Assembly (NCBI GenBank): GCA_030266525.1
Contig: JAJDIC010000012.1
Span: 1 to 39,429 of the forward strand
Reading direction: 5' to 3'
DNA from: Desulfovibrio sp. OttesenSCG-928-G15
GTDB taxonomy: Bacteria; Desulfobacterota; Desulfovibrionia; Desulfovibrionales; Desulfovibrionaceae
DNA length: 39,429 nt
The translations under genes were made by a program, and so were the position numbers. This document shows, piece by piece, positions 7,377 to 16,100 of the stretch (position 1 is the first letter of the stretch; each line of letters starts with the position of its first letter). The notes beneath the pieces were generated by a model, which was given only the letters and a program-made list of their open reading frames with translations, was not told where the DNA came from and searched no databases.

Positions 7377-8609
7377 TTACTTTCGCCCGCTGATATCCAA
7401 AAGGGCTTCGGCCAGAAGGCGCGGGTGGGCGATGTGGGGCTTGTCGCGATAGATAAAGGGCCGGTCAACCAGAGAGATGCCGAGGGCTTCCAGGCGGCGA
7501 TGGGGGATGCCTCCTGCATAGTGCCCGCTTTGCGTATCCACCAGCACATGGCTGAGAAAACGCCCTGCCGCCGCGCCGGGGGCGTTTTTGCCCAGAGTGT
7601 CCAGAAGCGTGTCTATCTGGTCTTCAAGGGTGTGGCCGAGAAGTTCCGGGTCTTTGCCGGGGTTGGGTACCAAAATTTTGGGTCCGGCGCATTCGGCAAT
7701 GGCCCCGGCCACACCTCCGGGCAGGAGGTTGGCAATAAGGCTGGAGTAAAAACTGCCTATGGGGTAGCAAATACTTTGTGCCCTGGCGACAAGTTTGGCT
7801 ATACGGGGTGTAATGACAACGGCCTCCGGGGGGAGCGGGTTCAGGCCATGTTCGTCTTGGGTCAGCCATATTTCCCTGATTGGAGAGTTGACCGGGGCCC
7901 CGGCCTTACCGGTAAAGCGGGCCTGGCCGATAATGCTTTGCCCGTTTTCCAGGCGCACGGCCAGTTGGGCGCTTTGCTCCACCACCGGTCTGACAATGCC
8001 CCTGGCATGCACCAGACGCGACAGCAACGTGATTACCGGACCAAGCGTGTTGTTGGCCCGTAAATAGCCTGCGGCAAGAAAAAGATTGCCCAGGCAGGCT
8101 CCTTCCAGGGCAAAGTCTTCGGGCATGTGGGCGGCGAACCAGCGCAGATGGTCGCGCAGGACGGCGTTTTGCGGTTCGGGAATCTGGCACATAAGCGGGT
8201 GGCTGCCGTTTGTGAGCCTGACCAGCTCCGCCCTGTTCTGTTTCTGCGGGGTATTGGTTTGCAGCCGGTAAGAAAGCAGGGTGAATACCTCGCGCACGCC
8301 AGGCCGGTTTTCGTCCGAAAGGGCCAGGAGGCGTGAACGCATATCGCCCACGGCGGGCATGGCAAAGGCCTTGCGCAACACAGCGGAGCTGCCGCCCGAG
8401 TCAAAGGGCGTGACCAGGTGTACACACAGGGGCGCGCGGTGCTTCAGTTCTCTGGCGGTTTCCTTGAGGGCGCTGCCCCCGCTGAAAAACAGCATTCGCG
8501 CCGCGCCAGGCCCGTGCCCCGCACAGGGCGCGGCCTTGGCGGACGCGCCAGGGCGAAGGGGCGCGCCATGTACGCCTGTCGCGTCATATGTGCCGTTAGG
8601 GCAATGCAT
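7377..8609 (-). CDS. CofD/YvcK-family protein of the desulfovibrio GAK type
   Basis: 410 residues. The start of the domain, RMLFFSGGSALKETARELK, followed by HLVTPFDSGGSSAVLRKAF and GDMRSRLLALSD, matches the CofD/YvcK fold (2-phospho-lactate transferase relatives that bind sugar-nucleotide or phosphate-containing ligands). Later motifs include PEDFALEGACLGNLFLAAGY and the YPIGSFYSSLIANLLPGGV loop. From memory, this long form is the 'CofD-related protein, GAK system', a family found in desulfovibrios together with an ATP-grasp enzyme and HprK-like kinases; its reaction is unknown. None of those partners is in this window. The start is uncertain: ATG 8609 adds ~38 Ala/Gly/Pro-rich residues; an ATG at 8495 would begin right at the conserved domain. 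It begins seven bases after the stop of an ORF6N-like remnant. Confidence 0.8.
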   Translation of the reverse strand: MHCPNGTYDATGVHGAPLRPGASAKAAPCAGHGPGAARMLFFSGGSALKETARELKHRAPLCVHLVTPFDSGGSSAVLRKAFAMPAVGDMRSRLLALSDENRPGVREVFTLLSYRLQTNTPQKQNRAELVRLTNGSHPLMCQIPEPQNAVLRDHLRWFAAHMPEDFALEGACLGNLFLAAGYLRANNTLGPVITLLSRLVHARGIVRPVVEQSAQLAVRLENGQSIIGQARFTGKAGAPVNSPIREIWLTQDEHGLNPLPPEAVVITPRIAKLVARAQSICYPIGSFYSSLIANLLPGGVAGAIAECAGPKILVPNPGKDPELLGHTLEDQIDTLLDTLGKNAPGAAAGRFLSHVLVDTQSGHYAGGIPHRRLEALGISLVDRPFIYRDKPHIAHPRLLAEALLDISGRK

Positions 8610-8616
8610 ACGCCCG

Positions 8617-8781
8617 CTAAAAGTCTGTGCGCCGCTTGTCGTTGCCCGGCGAAGTCTTGAGGTCGTGCAGGGGTTGCATGATGCCGCCCAAATCCGAATC
8701 AGGCATGACCCATGGTCCGCGTATTACAAGGATTCGCCCGGCAATGGCGTCCAAAGCGAGAGAGGAAGCTGCGTTTGTCAT
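8617..8781 (-). pseudogene. ORF6N-domain-like N-terminal remnant
   Basis: A 54-residue frame from ATG 8781 with the segment AGRILVIRGPWVMPDSDLG, which strongly recalls the start of ORF6N (KilA-N-related, phage-type DNA-binding) proteins, whose usual text is like RILxIRGxxVMLDxDLAxLYGV. The expected LYGV-TKxLNQ continuation is missing; instead the frame runs into an unrelated-looking tail ending NDKRRTDF. Full-length relatives are ~150-300 residues, so this is either a decayed fragment or a small protein that captured the motif. GGGAG lies next to the ATG, and a TATACT box overlaps it, so translation is doubtful. It sits directly upstream of the CofD-like gene. Confidence 0.4.
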
Positions 8782-8827
8782 GCTCCCAGTATACGGGAGG
8801 AAGGGCGCTCGAGGCAAGGGACAAACA

Positions 8828-8861
8828 GGGGGGGCAAGCAGGAGGGGGCAAACAGGGGGGG
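8828..8861 (+). other. G-run cluster upstream of truB
   Basis: Runs of 7, 2, 5 and 7 consecutive G on the plus strand, separated by CAAGCA, A and CAAACA, in an approximate direct repeat. The arrangement could form a G-quadruplex on the plus strand. It lies ~70 bases before truB and ~50 bases upstream of the divergent ORF6N-like remnant, within the shared promoter gap. Confidence 0.55.
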
Positions 8862-8927
8862 AGCGTCCTTTTCCCGCCTTGCCTCAGACGCTGTGAAAAT
8901 CGCTGGACGCAGGTGTGTATTTAGCGT

Positions 8928-9926
8928 ATGGCTTACTGCCTTGCCATGAAAGGACATACAACTATAGTGGATAACCGGGCGCAAACGCAGGAAGAACAGG
9001 CGAACATTCCTGCCCAGGCTGACGGTATTCTTGTATTGAACAAGCCCGCGGGCCTGACGTCGGCCGCCTGCATAGGCAAGATAAAAAAACGCCTCGGCCA
9101 GAAAAAAATCGGTCACGCGGGTACACTGGACCCCATGGCAACAGGCGTTTTGCTTGTCCTTTTGGGGCAGGCCACCAAAATTTCCGGCCACCTCATGGAT
9201 ATGGGTGAAAAAACCTACAGCGGCATTATCCGCCTGGGGCTTGTCACCGATACCTGGGATGCCGAGGGAGAGGTTGTACAAACCTGCCCCGTTACCAAAG
9301 AGCATACAGAGGATCTGGACAGCGTGTTCGCTTCCTTTGTCGGCACATATGAGCAGGAGGTGCCGGCCTATTCGGCAGCCAAACATCAGGGCAAACCCCT
9401 GTATGCGCTGGCCAGAAAGGGCGCGGCGGTTCCTGTGAAAAGCAAAATCGTCACAATATCGCGTGGCGAGGCCGAAATGGTCGGCCTTGAACGCGTCCGC
9501 TTCCGGGTGACGTGCAGTTCCGGCACCTATATACGGTCCCTGGCCCACAGCTTGGGGAGCCGCTTAGGGTGCGGCGCCATGCTTGAGGAACTGAACCGGG
9601 AGTACAGTCACCCCTTTGGTATTGACAAGGCCTGTCCTCTGGATGAGCTGCTTGCCAATCCCGAAGCGTTTTCGTCACGGGTGGCAAGCATTGCCGAAGC
9701 CCTGCCCGGCTGGCCGAAAGTGCGTCTGAAAAGCGCACAGGCCGCCGAGGTACGCAACGGCACTCGCCTGCCTTATAACCCGCAGGAGCTGTCCATGCTG
9801 CCCTTTATGCCGGGCGTCAAGGCGCTTTTCCTGGATGAAAACGGAAAATGCCTTGCCCTGGCTGAAACCGTGCGCGACAGCGCCGGGCGCGAGCTTTGGG
9901 CACTGATACGGGGACTGTGGAACTAG
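8928..9926 (+). CDS. truB: tRNA pseudouridine-55 synthase
   Basis: 332 residues. It converts U55 to pseudouridine in the T loop of tRNAs. Catalytic motif GHAGTLDPMATG has the active Asp at D68; KPAGLTSAACIG, VPAYSAAKHQGKPLYALAR and SSGTYIRSLAHSLG are standard TruB motifs. A C-terminal PUA-like part follows (about 255-330: RLKSAQAAEVRNG, FLDENGKCLALAE). The start is not secure: ATG 8928 and ATG 8946 are both in frame and neither has a good ribosome site; conservation begins near residue 32 (DGILVLNKPAG). It is followed 44 bases later by rpsO, the common truB-rpsO-pnp order. Confidence 0.95.
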   Translation: MAYCLAMKGHTTIVDNRAQTQEEQANIPAQADGILVLNKPAGLTSAACIGKIKKRLGQKKIGHAGTLDPMATGVLLVLLGQATKISGHLMDMGEKTYSGIIRLGLVTDTWDAEGEVVQTCPVTKEHTEDLDSVFASFVGTYEQEVPAYSAAKHQGKPLYALARKGAAVPVKSKIVTISRGEAEMVGLERVRFRVTCSSGTYIRSLAHSLGSRLGCGAMLEELNREYSHPFGIDKACPLDELLANPEAFSSRVASIAEALPGWPKVRLKSAQAAEVRNGTRLPYNPQELSMLPFMPGVKALFLDENGKCLALAETVRDSAGRELWALIRGLWN

Positions 9927-9970
9927 CCGCCAAGGGGCGGCCATTGCCCTTACTGTAAAGGAGATGAGCT

Positions 9971-10240
9971 GTGGTATTGGACGCGACACAAAAAAAAGCG
10001 GTTATTGACGGCCACGCCAAACATGAAGGCGACACCGGTTCCCCGGAAGTGCAGATTGCTCTGCTTACCGCCCGGATTCAGGATTTGACCGGTCACTTCA
10101 AAGAGCACAAAAAAGACTTCCACTCCCGGCAGGGGCTGCTCAAGCTCGTTGGTCGCCGCCGTAACCTTTTGAACTACCTGAAAAAAACCGATGTGCAGCG
10201 CTACAGGGCCATTCTTGAAAAACTCGGCCTGCGTAAGTAA
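9971..10240 (+). CDS. rpsO: 30S ribosomal protein S15
   Basis: 89 residues, the standard length. It binds the central domain of 16S rRNA early in 30S assembly. The sequence [16 protein letters not shown], then [31 protein letters not shown] and [12 protein letters not shown] is diagnostic. The start is GTG at 9971, set by AAAGGAG seven bases upstream and by family length. MITE copy 2 begins 20 bases after the stop and separates rpsO from pnp. Confidence 0.98.
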   Translation: MVLDATQKKAVIDGHAKHEGDTGSPEVQIALLTARIQDLTGHFKEHKKDFHSRQGLLKLVGRRRNLLNYLKKTDVQRYRAILEKLGLRK

Positions 10241-10259
10241 CACATCTGAAACGACTGAT

Positions 10260-10409
10260 TAGATAGTGTCAACACGAGTTTGGATTTTGTTCTCTGCTAA
10301 GGCGCGACAGGTTCACCTGGAGGGAGTGGGCTCTTTCGTCCATGACCTTCAGGGGCTTCTGTCACAACGCGGGCAGGGGGCAAAAGACATCTCGTGTCAA
10401 CACTGCCCA
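10260..10409 (-). mobile_element. MITE-like element, full copy 2 (inverted)
   Basis: 150 bp matching copy 1 in reverse orientation. The end near rpsO reads TAGATAGTGTCAACACGAG, and the far end has the decayed complement (CTCGTGTCAACACTGCCCA). The internal GGAGTGGGCTCTTTCGTCC block matches the other copies. It interrupts the rpsO-pnp intergenic region, which in many bacteria carries the RNase III/PNPase control hairpin. Confidence 0.85.
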
Positions 10410-10415
10410 GAATCA

Positions 10416-10445
10416 GCATAAGGGGGAGGCTTCTCCCCCTTATGC
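10416..10445 (+). other. perfect 12-bp-stem hairpin between rpsO and pnp
   Basis: GCATAAGGGGGA (10416-10427) and TCCCCCTTATGC (10434-10445) are exact complements with a GGCTTC loop. No T run follows, so it is more like a processing or stability hairpin than an intrinsic terminator. By position it could be the counterpart of the pnp leader hairpin cut by RNase III in other bacteria; that is inference. Confidence 0.55.
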
Positions 10446-10572
10446 GCTTGTAAAACCAGGTGATTGAAGCAACACGGGCAGGCCGTTTCGCCGCCCGGTA
10501 GCGGGTATGCAGCCCGCATGCGAAGTAGCTTCACCGCCGCTACCGTAGTGAAGGGGGGTCCGGGCAAAGGAT

Positions 10573-10598
10573 GCAGAGGCGATTTCTGCTTCTTTTTT
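10573..10598 (+). terminator. weak stem-loop with T run in the pnp leader (possible attenuator)
   Basis: GCAGA...TCTGC (10573-10589) forms a short stem followed by TTCTTTTTT. It lies ~40 bases before the pnp ATG, so any termination here would be regulatory. The stem is short, hence low confidence. Confidence 0.3.
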
Positions 10599-10637
10599 CC
10601 GGAATCCCCTTCGGTATGAAAGAAGGATTGTATATTC

Positions 10638-12866
10638 ATGAGTGTATTTAACCCTACGCGCGTCAGCGCAACATTGGGCGGCAAAGAGATCGTGCTGGAA
10701 ACAGGCCGTCTGGCCAATCAGGCAGACGGCGCGGTCTGGATTCAGTGCGGCGATACCGTTGTCCTGGTAACAGCCTGCACCCAGGCCCTTGAGCGGGACA
10801 TGGGCTTTTTTCCGCTTACAGTGGACTATTCTGAAAAAATGTATGCTGCGGGCCGCATTCCCGGCAGCTTTTTCAGACGCGAAATAGGCCGCCCCTCTGA
10901 GCGCGAAACCCTGGTTTCCCGCCTGATCGACCGACCCATGCGCCCCATGTTCCCCAAAGGCTTCCGCGATGAAGTGCAAATTCTGGCCAACGTTATTTCC
11001 GCCGATCAGGACAATGACTCGGACGTGCTTGCCCTGACCGGCGCTTCTGCCGCCCTGGCCATTTCCTCCATTCCCTTTGAAGGCCCGGTTGCCGGTGCGC
11101 GCATTGGTCGCATTAACGGCGAGTTTGTGCTGAACCCGACCATTTCCGAACTGAAAGACAGCGACCTGAACTTTATTTTCGCCGCTACCCGCGAAGCTGT
11201 GGTCATGGTGGAAGGTGAAGCCCACTTCGTGCCCGAAGCCGTTGTGGCCGAAGCCCTTTCTTGGGCACACAAGGAAGTGCAGCCCCTTATCGACGCCCAG
11301 GAAGAGTTGATGAAAAAAGTGGGCAAGGTCAAAATTCCCCTCAAGGAGCTGCCCGATATCTCGGCTATTGAGACCTTTGTGCGCGGTGCCATTGAGGGCG
11401 ATCTCAGGCAGGCCCTGCAGGTGCCGGAAAAAATGGCCCGCAAGGAGGCCAAAAAAGCGGTCAAGGAAAAAGCCATGGCCGCTGTGCTTGATCCTTCATC
11501 GCCCTTTGCTGAAGACGCTGTCGCCCAGGGAGCTGTCAGCGGCATTATCGGCGACCTGGAAAAAGAAATCGTGCGCAAGCGCATCAAGAACGAAGGCCTG
11601 CGCATTGACGGGCGCGACACCAAGACCGTGCGTCCCATCCTTATTGAAACCAGCGTTCTGCCCAGAGCGCACGGCTCCACTCTGTTCGCCCGCGGTGAAA
11701 CCAAATCTCTGGTTGTAACCACTCTTGGCAGCTCCACAGACGAGCAGCGCATGGACTCCCTTGTCGGCGATGTGACCAAGCGCTTTATGCTGCACTATAA
11801 CTTCCCGCCCTATTGCGTGGGCGAAGTGAAAATGAGCCGGGTTTCCCGCCGCGAAATCGGCCACGGCGCTCTGGCCGAAAAAGCCATTCGCCCCATTTTG
11901 CCGCAAGATAACGGCTTCCCCTTCACCGTGCGTATTGTTGCGGAAACCATGGAATCAAACGGTTCTTCCAGCATGGCTGCCGTGTGCGGCGGTTGCCTTT
12001 CCCTGATGGACGCGGGTGTTCCCATCAGCGCACCTGTGGCTGGTATTGCCATGGGCCTGATCAAGGAAGACGACGAATTCATCGTGCTTACCGACATCCT
12101 TGGCGATGAAGACGCCCTCGGCGATATGGACTTCAAAATTGCCGGAACCGCAGAAGGCCTCACCGCCGTACAGATGGATATCAAGGTAACCGGCATTTCC
12201 ACGGAAATCATGGCCAAGGCGCTTGCCCAGGCCAGGGAAGCCCGCCTGCATATCCTCGAAGAAATGGCCAAAGCCCTTCCCGCGTCGCGTACCGAGCTTT
12301 CCAAGTACGCCCCGCAGCACGTGGAAGTGCAGGTCAACCCGGATGTCATTCGCCTGATCATCGGACCGGGCGGCAAGAACATCAAGGCCATTACCGCGGA
12401 AACCGGCGCTTCCGTCGATATTGAAGATTCCGGCAAGGTGTCTATTTTCGCTCCGACCATGGAAGCCATGGAAAAAGCCAAGGAAATGGTGCTTGCCTAC
12501 GACCAGCACGCCGAGCTTGGCAAGGACTATGACGCCAAGGTTATCAAGATTCTTGAAATCGGCTGCATTGTAGAGCTTGCCACCAACCTCGAAGCCCTGG
12601 TCCACGTTTCCCAGCTTGACACCAAGCGCGTGGAAAATGTGGCGGACTTCTGCAAGCTGGGCGACGAAATGAAGGTCAAGGTCATCGAAATCAACGGTGA
12701 CCGGATTCGCGCCTCGCACAAGGTCGTGCTGCAGGAAGAACAGGGCATTCCCTGGAACCCGGAGGAAACCGCCCGCCCTGCCCGCCGAGATCGCGGCGAC
12801 AGGGGTGACCGTGGCGGCGACAGAGGCGACAGGCGCGGCGGCGGGCGCGGGCGCGACCGCGGGTAA
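10638..12866 (+). CDS. pnp: polyribonucleotide nucleotidyltransferase (PNPase)
   Basis: 742 residues. It degrades RNA 3' to 5' by phosphorolysis as a trimer. Two RNase PH-type domains: the first begins LETGRLANQADGAV and contains FFRREIGRPSERE; the second contains RIDGRDTKTVRPI, RAHGSTLFARGETKSLV and MDFKIAGTAEGLTAVQMDIK. A KH domain (from ~567: IRLIIGPGGKNIKAI) and an S1 domain (from ~631: AKVIKILEIGCIVEL) follow. The C-terminus is a short Arg/Gly/Asp-rich tail (RGDRGD-type repeats), presumably RNA- or partner-binding. GAAGGA lies upstream of ATG 10638 at a longish spacing. A terminator lies at 13039-13074. Confidence 0.98.
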   Translation: MSVFNPTRVSATLGGKEIVLETGRLANQADGAVWIQCGDTVVLVTACTQALERDMGFFPLTVDYSEKMYAAGRIPGSFFRREIGRPSERETLVSRLIDRPMRPMFPKGFRDEVQILANVISADQDNDSDVLALTGASAALAISSIPFEGPVAGARIGRINGEFVLNPTISELKDSDLNFIFAATREAVVMVEGEAHFVPEAVVAEALSWAHKEVQPLIDAQEELMKKVGKVKIPLKELPDISAIETFVRGAIEGDLRQALQVPEKMARKEAKKAVKEKAMAAVLDPSSPFAEDAVAQGAVSGIIGDLEKEIVRKRIKNEGLRIDGRDTKTVRPILIETSVLPRAHGSTLFARGETKSLVVTTLGSSTDEQRMDSLVGDVTKRFMLHYNFPPYCVGEVKMSRVSRREIGHGALAEKAIRPILPQDNGFPFTVRIVAETMESNGSSSMAAVCGGCLSLMDAGVPISAPVAGIAMGLIKEDDEFIVLTDILGDEDALGDMDFKIAGTAEGLTAVQMDIKVTGISTEIMAKALAQAREARLHILEEMAKALPASRTELSKYAPQHVEVQVNPDVIRLIIGPGGKNIKAITAETGASVDIEDSGKVSIFAPTMEAMEKAKEMVLAYDQHAELGKDYDAKVIKILEIGCIVELATNLEALVHVSQLDTKRVENVADFCKLGDEMKVKVIEINGDRIRASHKVVLQEEQGIPWNPEETARPARRDRGDRGDRGGDRGDRRGGGRGRDRG

Positions 12867-12951
12867 TAATTCCGGGTGATATGCCTCTGGCCTCCGACGG
12901 CGTAAGGGCTCTGCCCTTGAGAATCCCGTCAGGGGGCACCCCCGGCCCCTG

Positions 12952-12994
12952 CTGCAAATCGGGCCCCTGCAAATCGGGCCCCTGCAAATCGGGG
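12952..12994 (+). repeat. three tandem 15-bp repeats after pnp
   Basis: The unit CTGCAAATCGGGCCC starts at 12952, 12967 and 12982; the third copy diverges after CTGCAAATCGGG. It lies in the 243-base gap between the convergent pnp and autotransporter genes. The period is divisible by three but no protein frame is evident. Confidence 0.75.
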
Positions 12995-13038
12995 TGGTGC
13001 GGCAAGAGAGCGTAAAGCTATAAACAGTTGAAGAGTCA

Positions 13039-13074
13039 GGGCGTGGGCGGTATTGCCGTCCACGTCCTTTTTTT
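13039..13074 (+). terminator. intrinsic terminator of pnp
   Basis: GGGCGTGGGCGG (13039-13050) pairs with CCGTCCACGTCC (13056-13067), a 12 bp stem including two G-U pairs, with a five-base loop, followed at once by seven T residues. This is a textbook Rho-independent terminator for the rightward truB-rpsO-pnp transcript. Confidence 0.85.
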
Positions 13075-13109
13075 ATGCCGTGTCGCTTTTGGGGGTGTGT
13101 TGCCTGGGC

Positions 13110-16100
13110 TTACCACTCAAAGCTCATGTTGACATAGCCGCTGTAGGCTTTGCTTCTGGCGGAGTTTTCGCCGAAAAATCCGGCTGCGAGTTTCAGCTTG
13201 CGGGGCAGGGTGGTTTCCAGGTTCAGACCGTAGGTGACGAAGTCTCGCCCTTCATCCGCGCCCACGGCTTTGAAACGGTATGAGGACTCTGCCCTGAAAC
13301 CTGCGTCAATCGTGGGGTTGCGCCCGCTCAAAAGCCGTTTGTAGCCGCCTGAGGCGTTGATGCTTATCCAGCGTGAGGGAGCAAATTCTAGCCGGACTCC
13401 AGGGGAAATACTTGTGCGCCAGTAGTTTTTGCTGTCCACATTCAGGGCGAAAAGCTTGTCGCCGGATTCTCTCCGGCCCGGCTGGTGAATATGGTCTGCC
13501 TCAAAATCCGCATAGGGGGCGAGGGCCAGGCGGTCGCTCATGGTGTGCAGCAGGTTATACGAAGCCTTTGCGCCAAGGCCCAGGCTGTAGCCGTCAAAAT
13601 TGCTGCGCAGGTATTTGTTTCCTGTTCCCGTGAATATACGTCGATCTGTTGTGTATTGTTGCCACCCGGCAGATACGAGCCCGCTTATATTCAGCCCGTC
13701 AGGGGAATAGCCGCCGTACAGGCCGATTCTGGCGTCAATGATATCTGCCGAATTGCGGCCCTGCTCCACTTTGCCGTCGCCAATCGCAAAAAGACCGCCC
13801 GCGTGAAAAATGTCCGTATTTCTTTGTAGACCAACGGTTATTCCGCGCATGTGGTTGGCAACATCTTCCTGAAAAAGCGAAGACCGGCCCCTGGTTTTCG
13901 CATAGCCCAGAACCGGGCGCATCCACAGGTTGAAGGCAGCCTGTGGCTCTGCGGCTCCGCCTGTCCCGCCGGAGGCCAGGGCAAGGTTCTGACCGCCGTC
14001 CGGCGGCGCAGCTTCAGCCCTCGGGCGCAGAAGGCCGGGCGTGGTCAGCTTGCCAAGCAGGCCGCTGAACGGCAGATTGGTAAGCGTAGCCGCATGGAGA
14101 TCGCCACGCAGGTCGGAAAGCGTTTGTTCAAACTCTTCACGGCTTTGCCCATACAAAAAGTCCAGCCGGTTCTGGCTTGCGCTTCCGCGAAGGCCATCGA
14201 ACATATGCTGCAAGGCCCCGGCAACGGCCCTGGTTCGTGAGTGCATACCCGGAAGCGAGTCCAGGTCTTTGGTTTCGGCAAGAAGAGAAAGGGAGCGCCC
14301 GCCTTTGAGCGCAATCCGATAGGAAAGAAAGGGGCTTGCAGAAAGCGTGGCAGGCAGGGATGCCAGGCCGTCAATGCCTTTTGTGGCTGTCAGCACGTTG
14401 TTGTAGTCTGTGTATGGCTCGATGGCGTGCCCTTTTGCGCGGCCTATTTGCAGGGTGCTGCCGTTCAGGTGTATCGCCCCGGCGGTCATGTGGTTGGCAA
14501 GCCCGTTTTGGCCCAGCGTAAGGCGCAGAACGCCCGCGCTTTGTACCTCACCCCGCACGGCAAGGGTTGTGCCGGGAACCGCAGCCTGCCCCGGAAGCAG
14601 CGTGCCGGTAGAGTAAAGATTCCCCTTGACTGTGCCGGAGCCTGTGAATAGCCCCTTGGGCCGCACATATACATCTGCGGCAAGGGATGCGGCGGGGCCG
14701 AGCGAAATGCCGCCTCCGCGCACTTCCGTGGGGCCGGTGTAAGTGTTGACGCCGGTCATGTGCAACATGCCCGCGCCATCCTTGCGCAGGCCTACGCCAA
14801 GATTCGCCAGTGCCCCGGAGCTTGCCTGACGTTCGCCGATATTGTTGCTCCAGACGCTGTCAAAGCCTTTGCTGTCCACCCTGTACATGGCGTATTTCGC
14901 GCCGAAGGAGTTGGAATCAAGGTCTTTTACGGTATCAAGGCGGCTGGCGTCAAAATAACCCGGCCCTTGAACCGCCTTGTCCGCGTTGACAATTCCCTGG
15001 CCGAACGCCTCGTTGTAGATTTCCGGTGTCAGCAGCGCGGGGTTGTCAATGGCCCGGTCAAGACTGGCGCGCAATGTCTTTATGTCCCAGGGCGAGTAAG
15101 CGCGCAGTTGCTTCAGTATGGCTTCCTTCTCCTCCTGGGTGGAACGAATTTTCCCTGTGCTGTAAGCAATAACTTCTATATACGCTCCGGTCGCGCCGTT
15201 TGTTTCTCGCATCAGAACAAAATAGGGGGGCTGATTTTTTCCTTTCATCGGGGTTGCCGTGGAAAGCAGCACATCGGCAATTTGCTTGCCACCCATGTAA
15301 GGGAAAGCTTCCTGAACAAGGCCGGCAACTCCGCTCACATAGGGGGTGGCCATGGAAGTACCGCTTTCCCGTTGGTATTTCCGGGGGGCTATGGTGGAGT
15401 ATATATTTACTCCAGGGGCCATAAGGGTATACTCGGCTGCGTCAAAGCCCATGTTGGTGGAAGTCCAGACAAAGGCCGGGTGGTTCGGGGAATAGGCGGG
15501 GTTGAAGGCCGCCACATTCAGCCAGTTGTTGCGGATACCCGGGTCTTTTTTTAATCCCGTCCATTCCAGTACGGTGGGCAGCCCGGCCACAAAGCTGGGG
15601 GCGAGGTGCCCTTCGTTGCCAGCAGCCATGATTATCAGTTTGTCTTGCCGCGCAAGCTTTCCGGCCGCCGTTACCAACTCGGCGTTCATCTGTAGGACAG
15701 TATCCCAAAAGCCTGGCTTGTACCGGGAATCAAGGTGGTAGCCAATGGTCCAGCTATTATTGATAATGCGTATTTCGGGGTGCCGCAGCATTTCATGCAA
15801 GCCCGGGATGGGGTCTGTTTGCCATGCATAAGGCAAAAGTTGCGCGTCAAAGGCTACGCCGTGCATGCCCAGGGTATCTTTTTTCGCCGCCATGATTCCT
15901 GAAACGTGAATGCCATGGTACCCAAAAGTCGTTTCTCCAAAAACTCCGCGAGGATACTTGCCGAAAAATTCTTCCCTTGGCGCGGCGAAGCTATCGTCAA
16001 TAAAGCCGAGGATGACTCCTTTGCCCGTAAAGCCACGGGCATACGCCTTGGCAGCCTGTATTGACTCCAGCCCGGTGCTGGACAGGTATTCACTGGTTCT

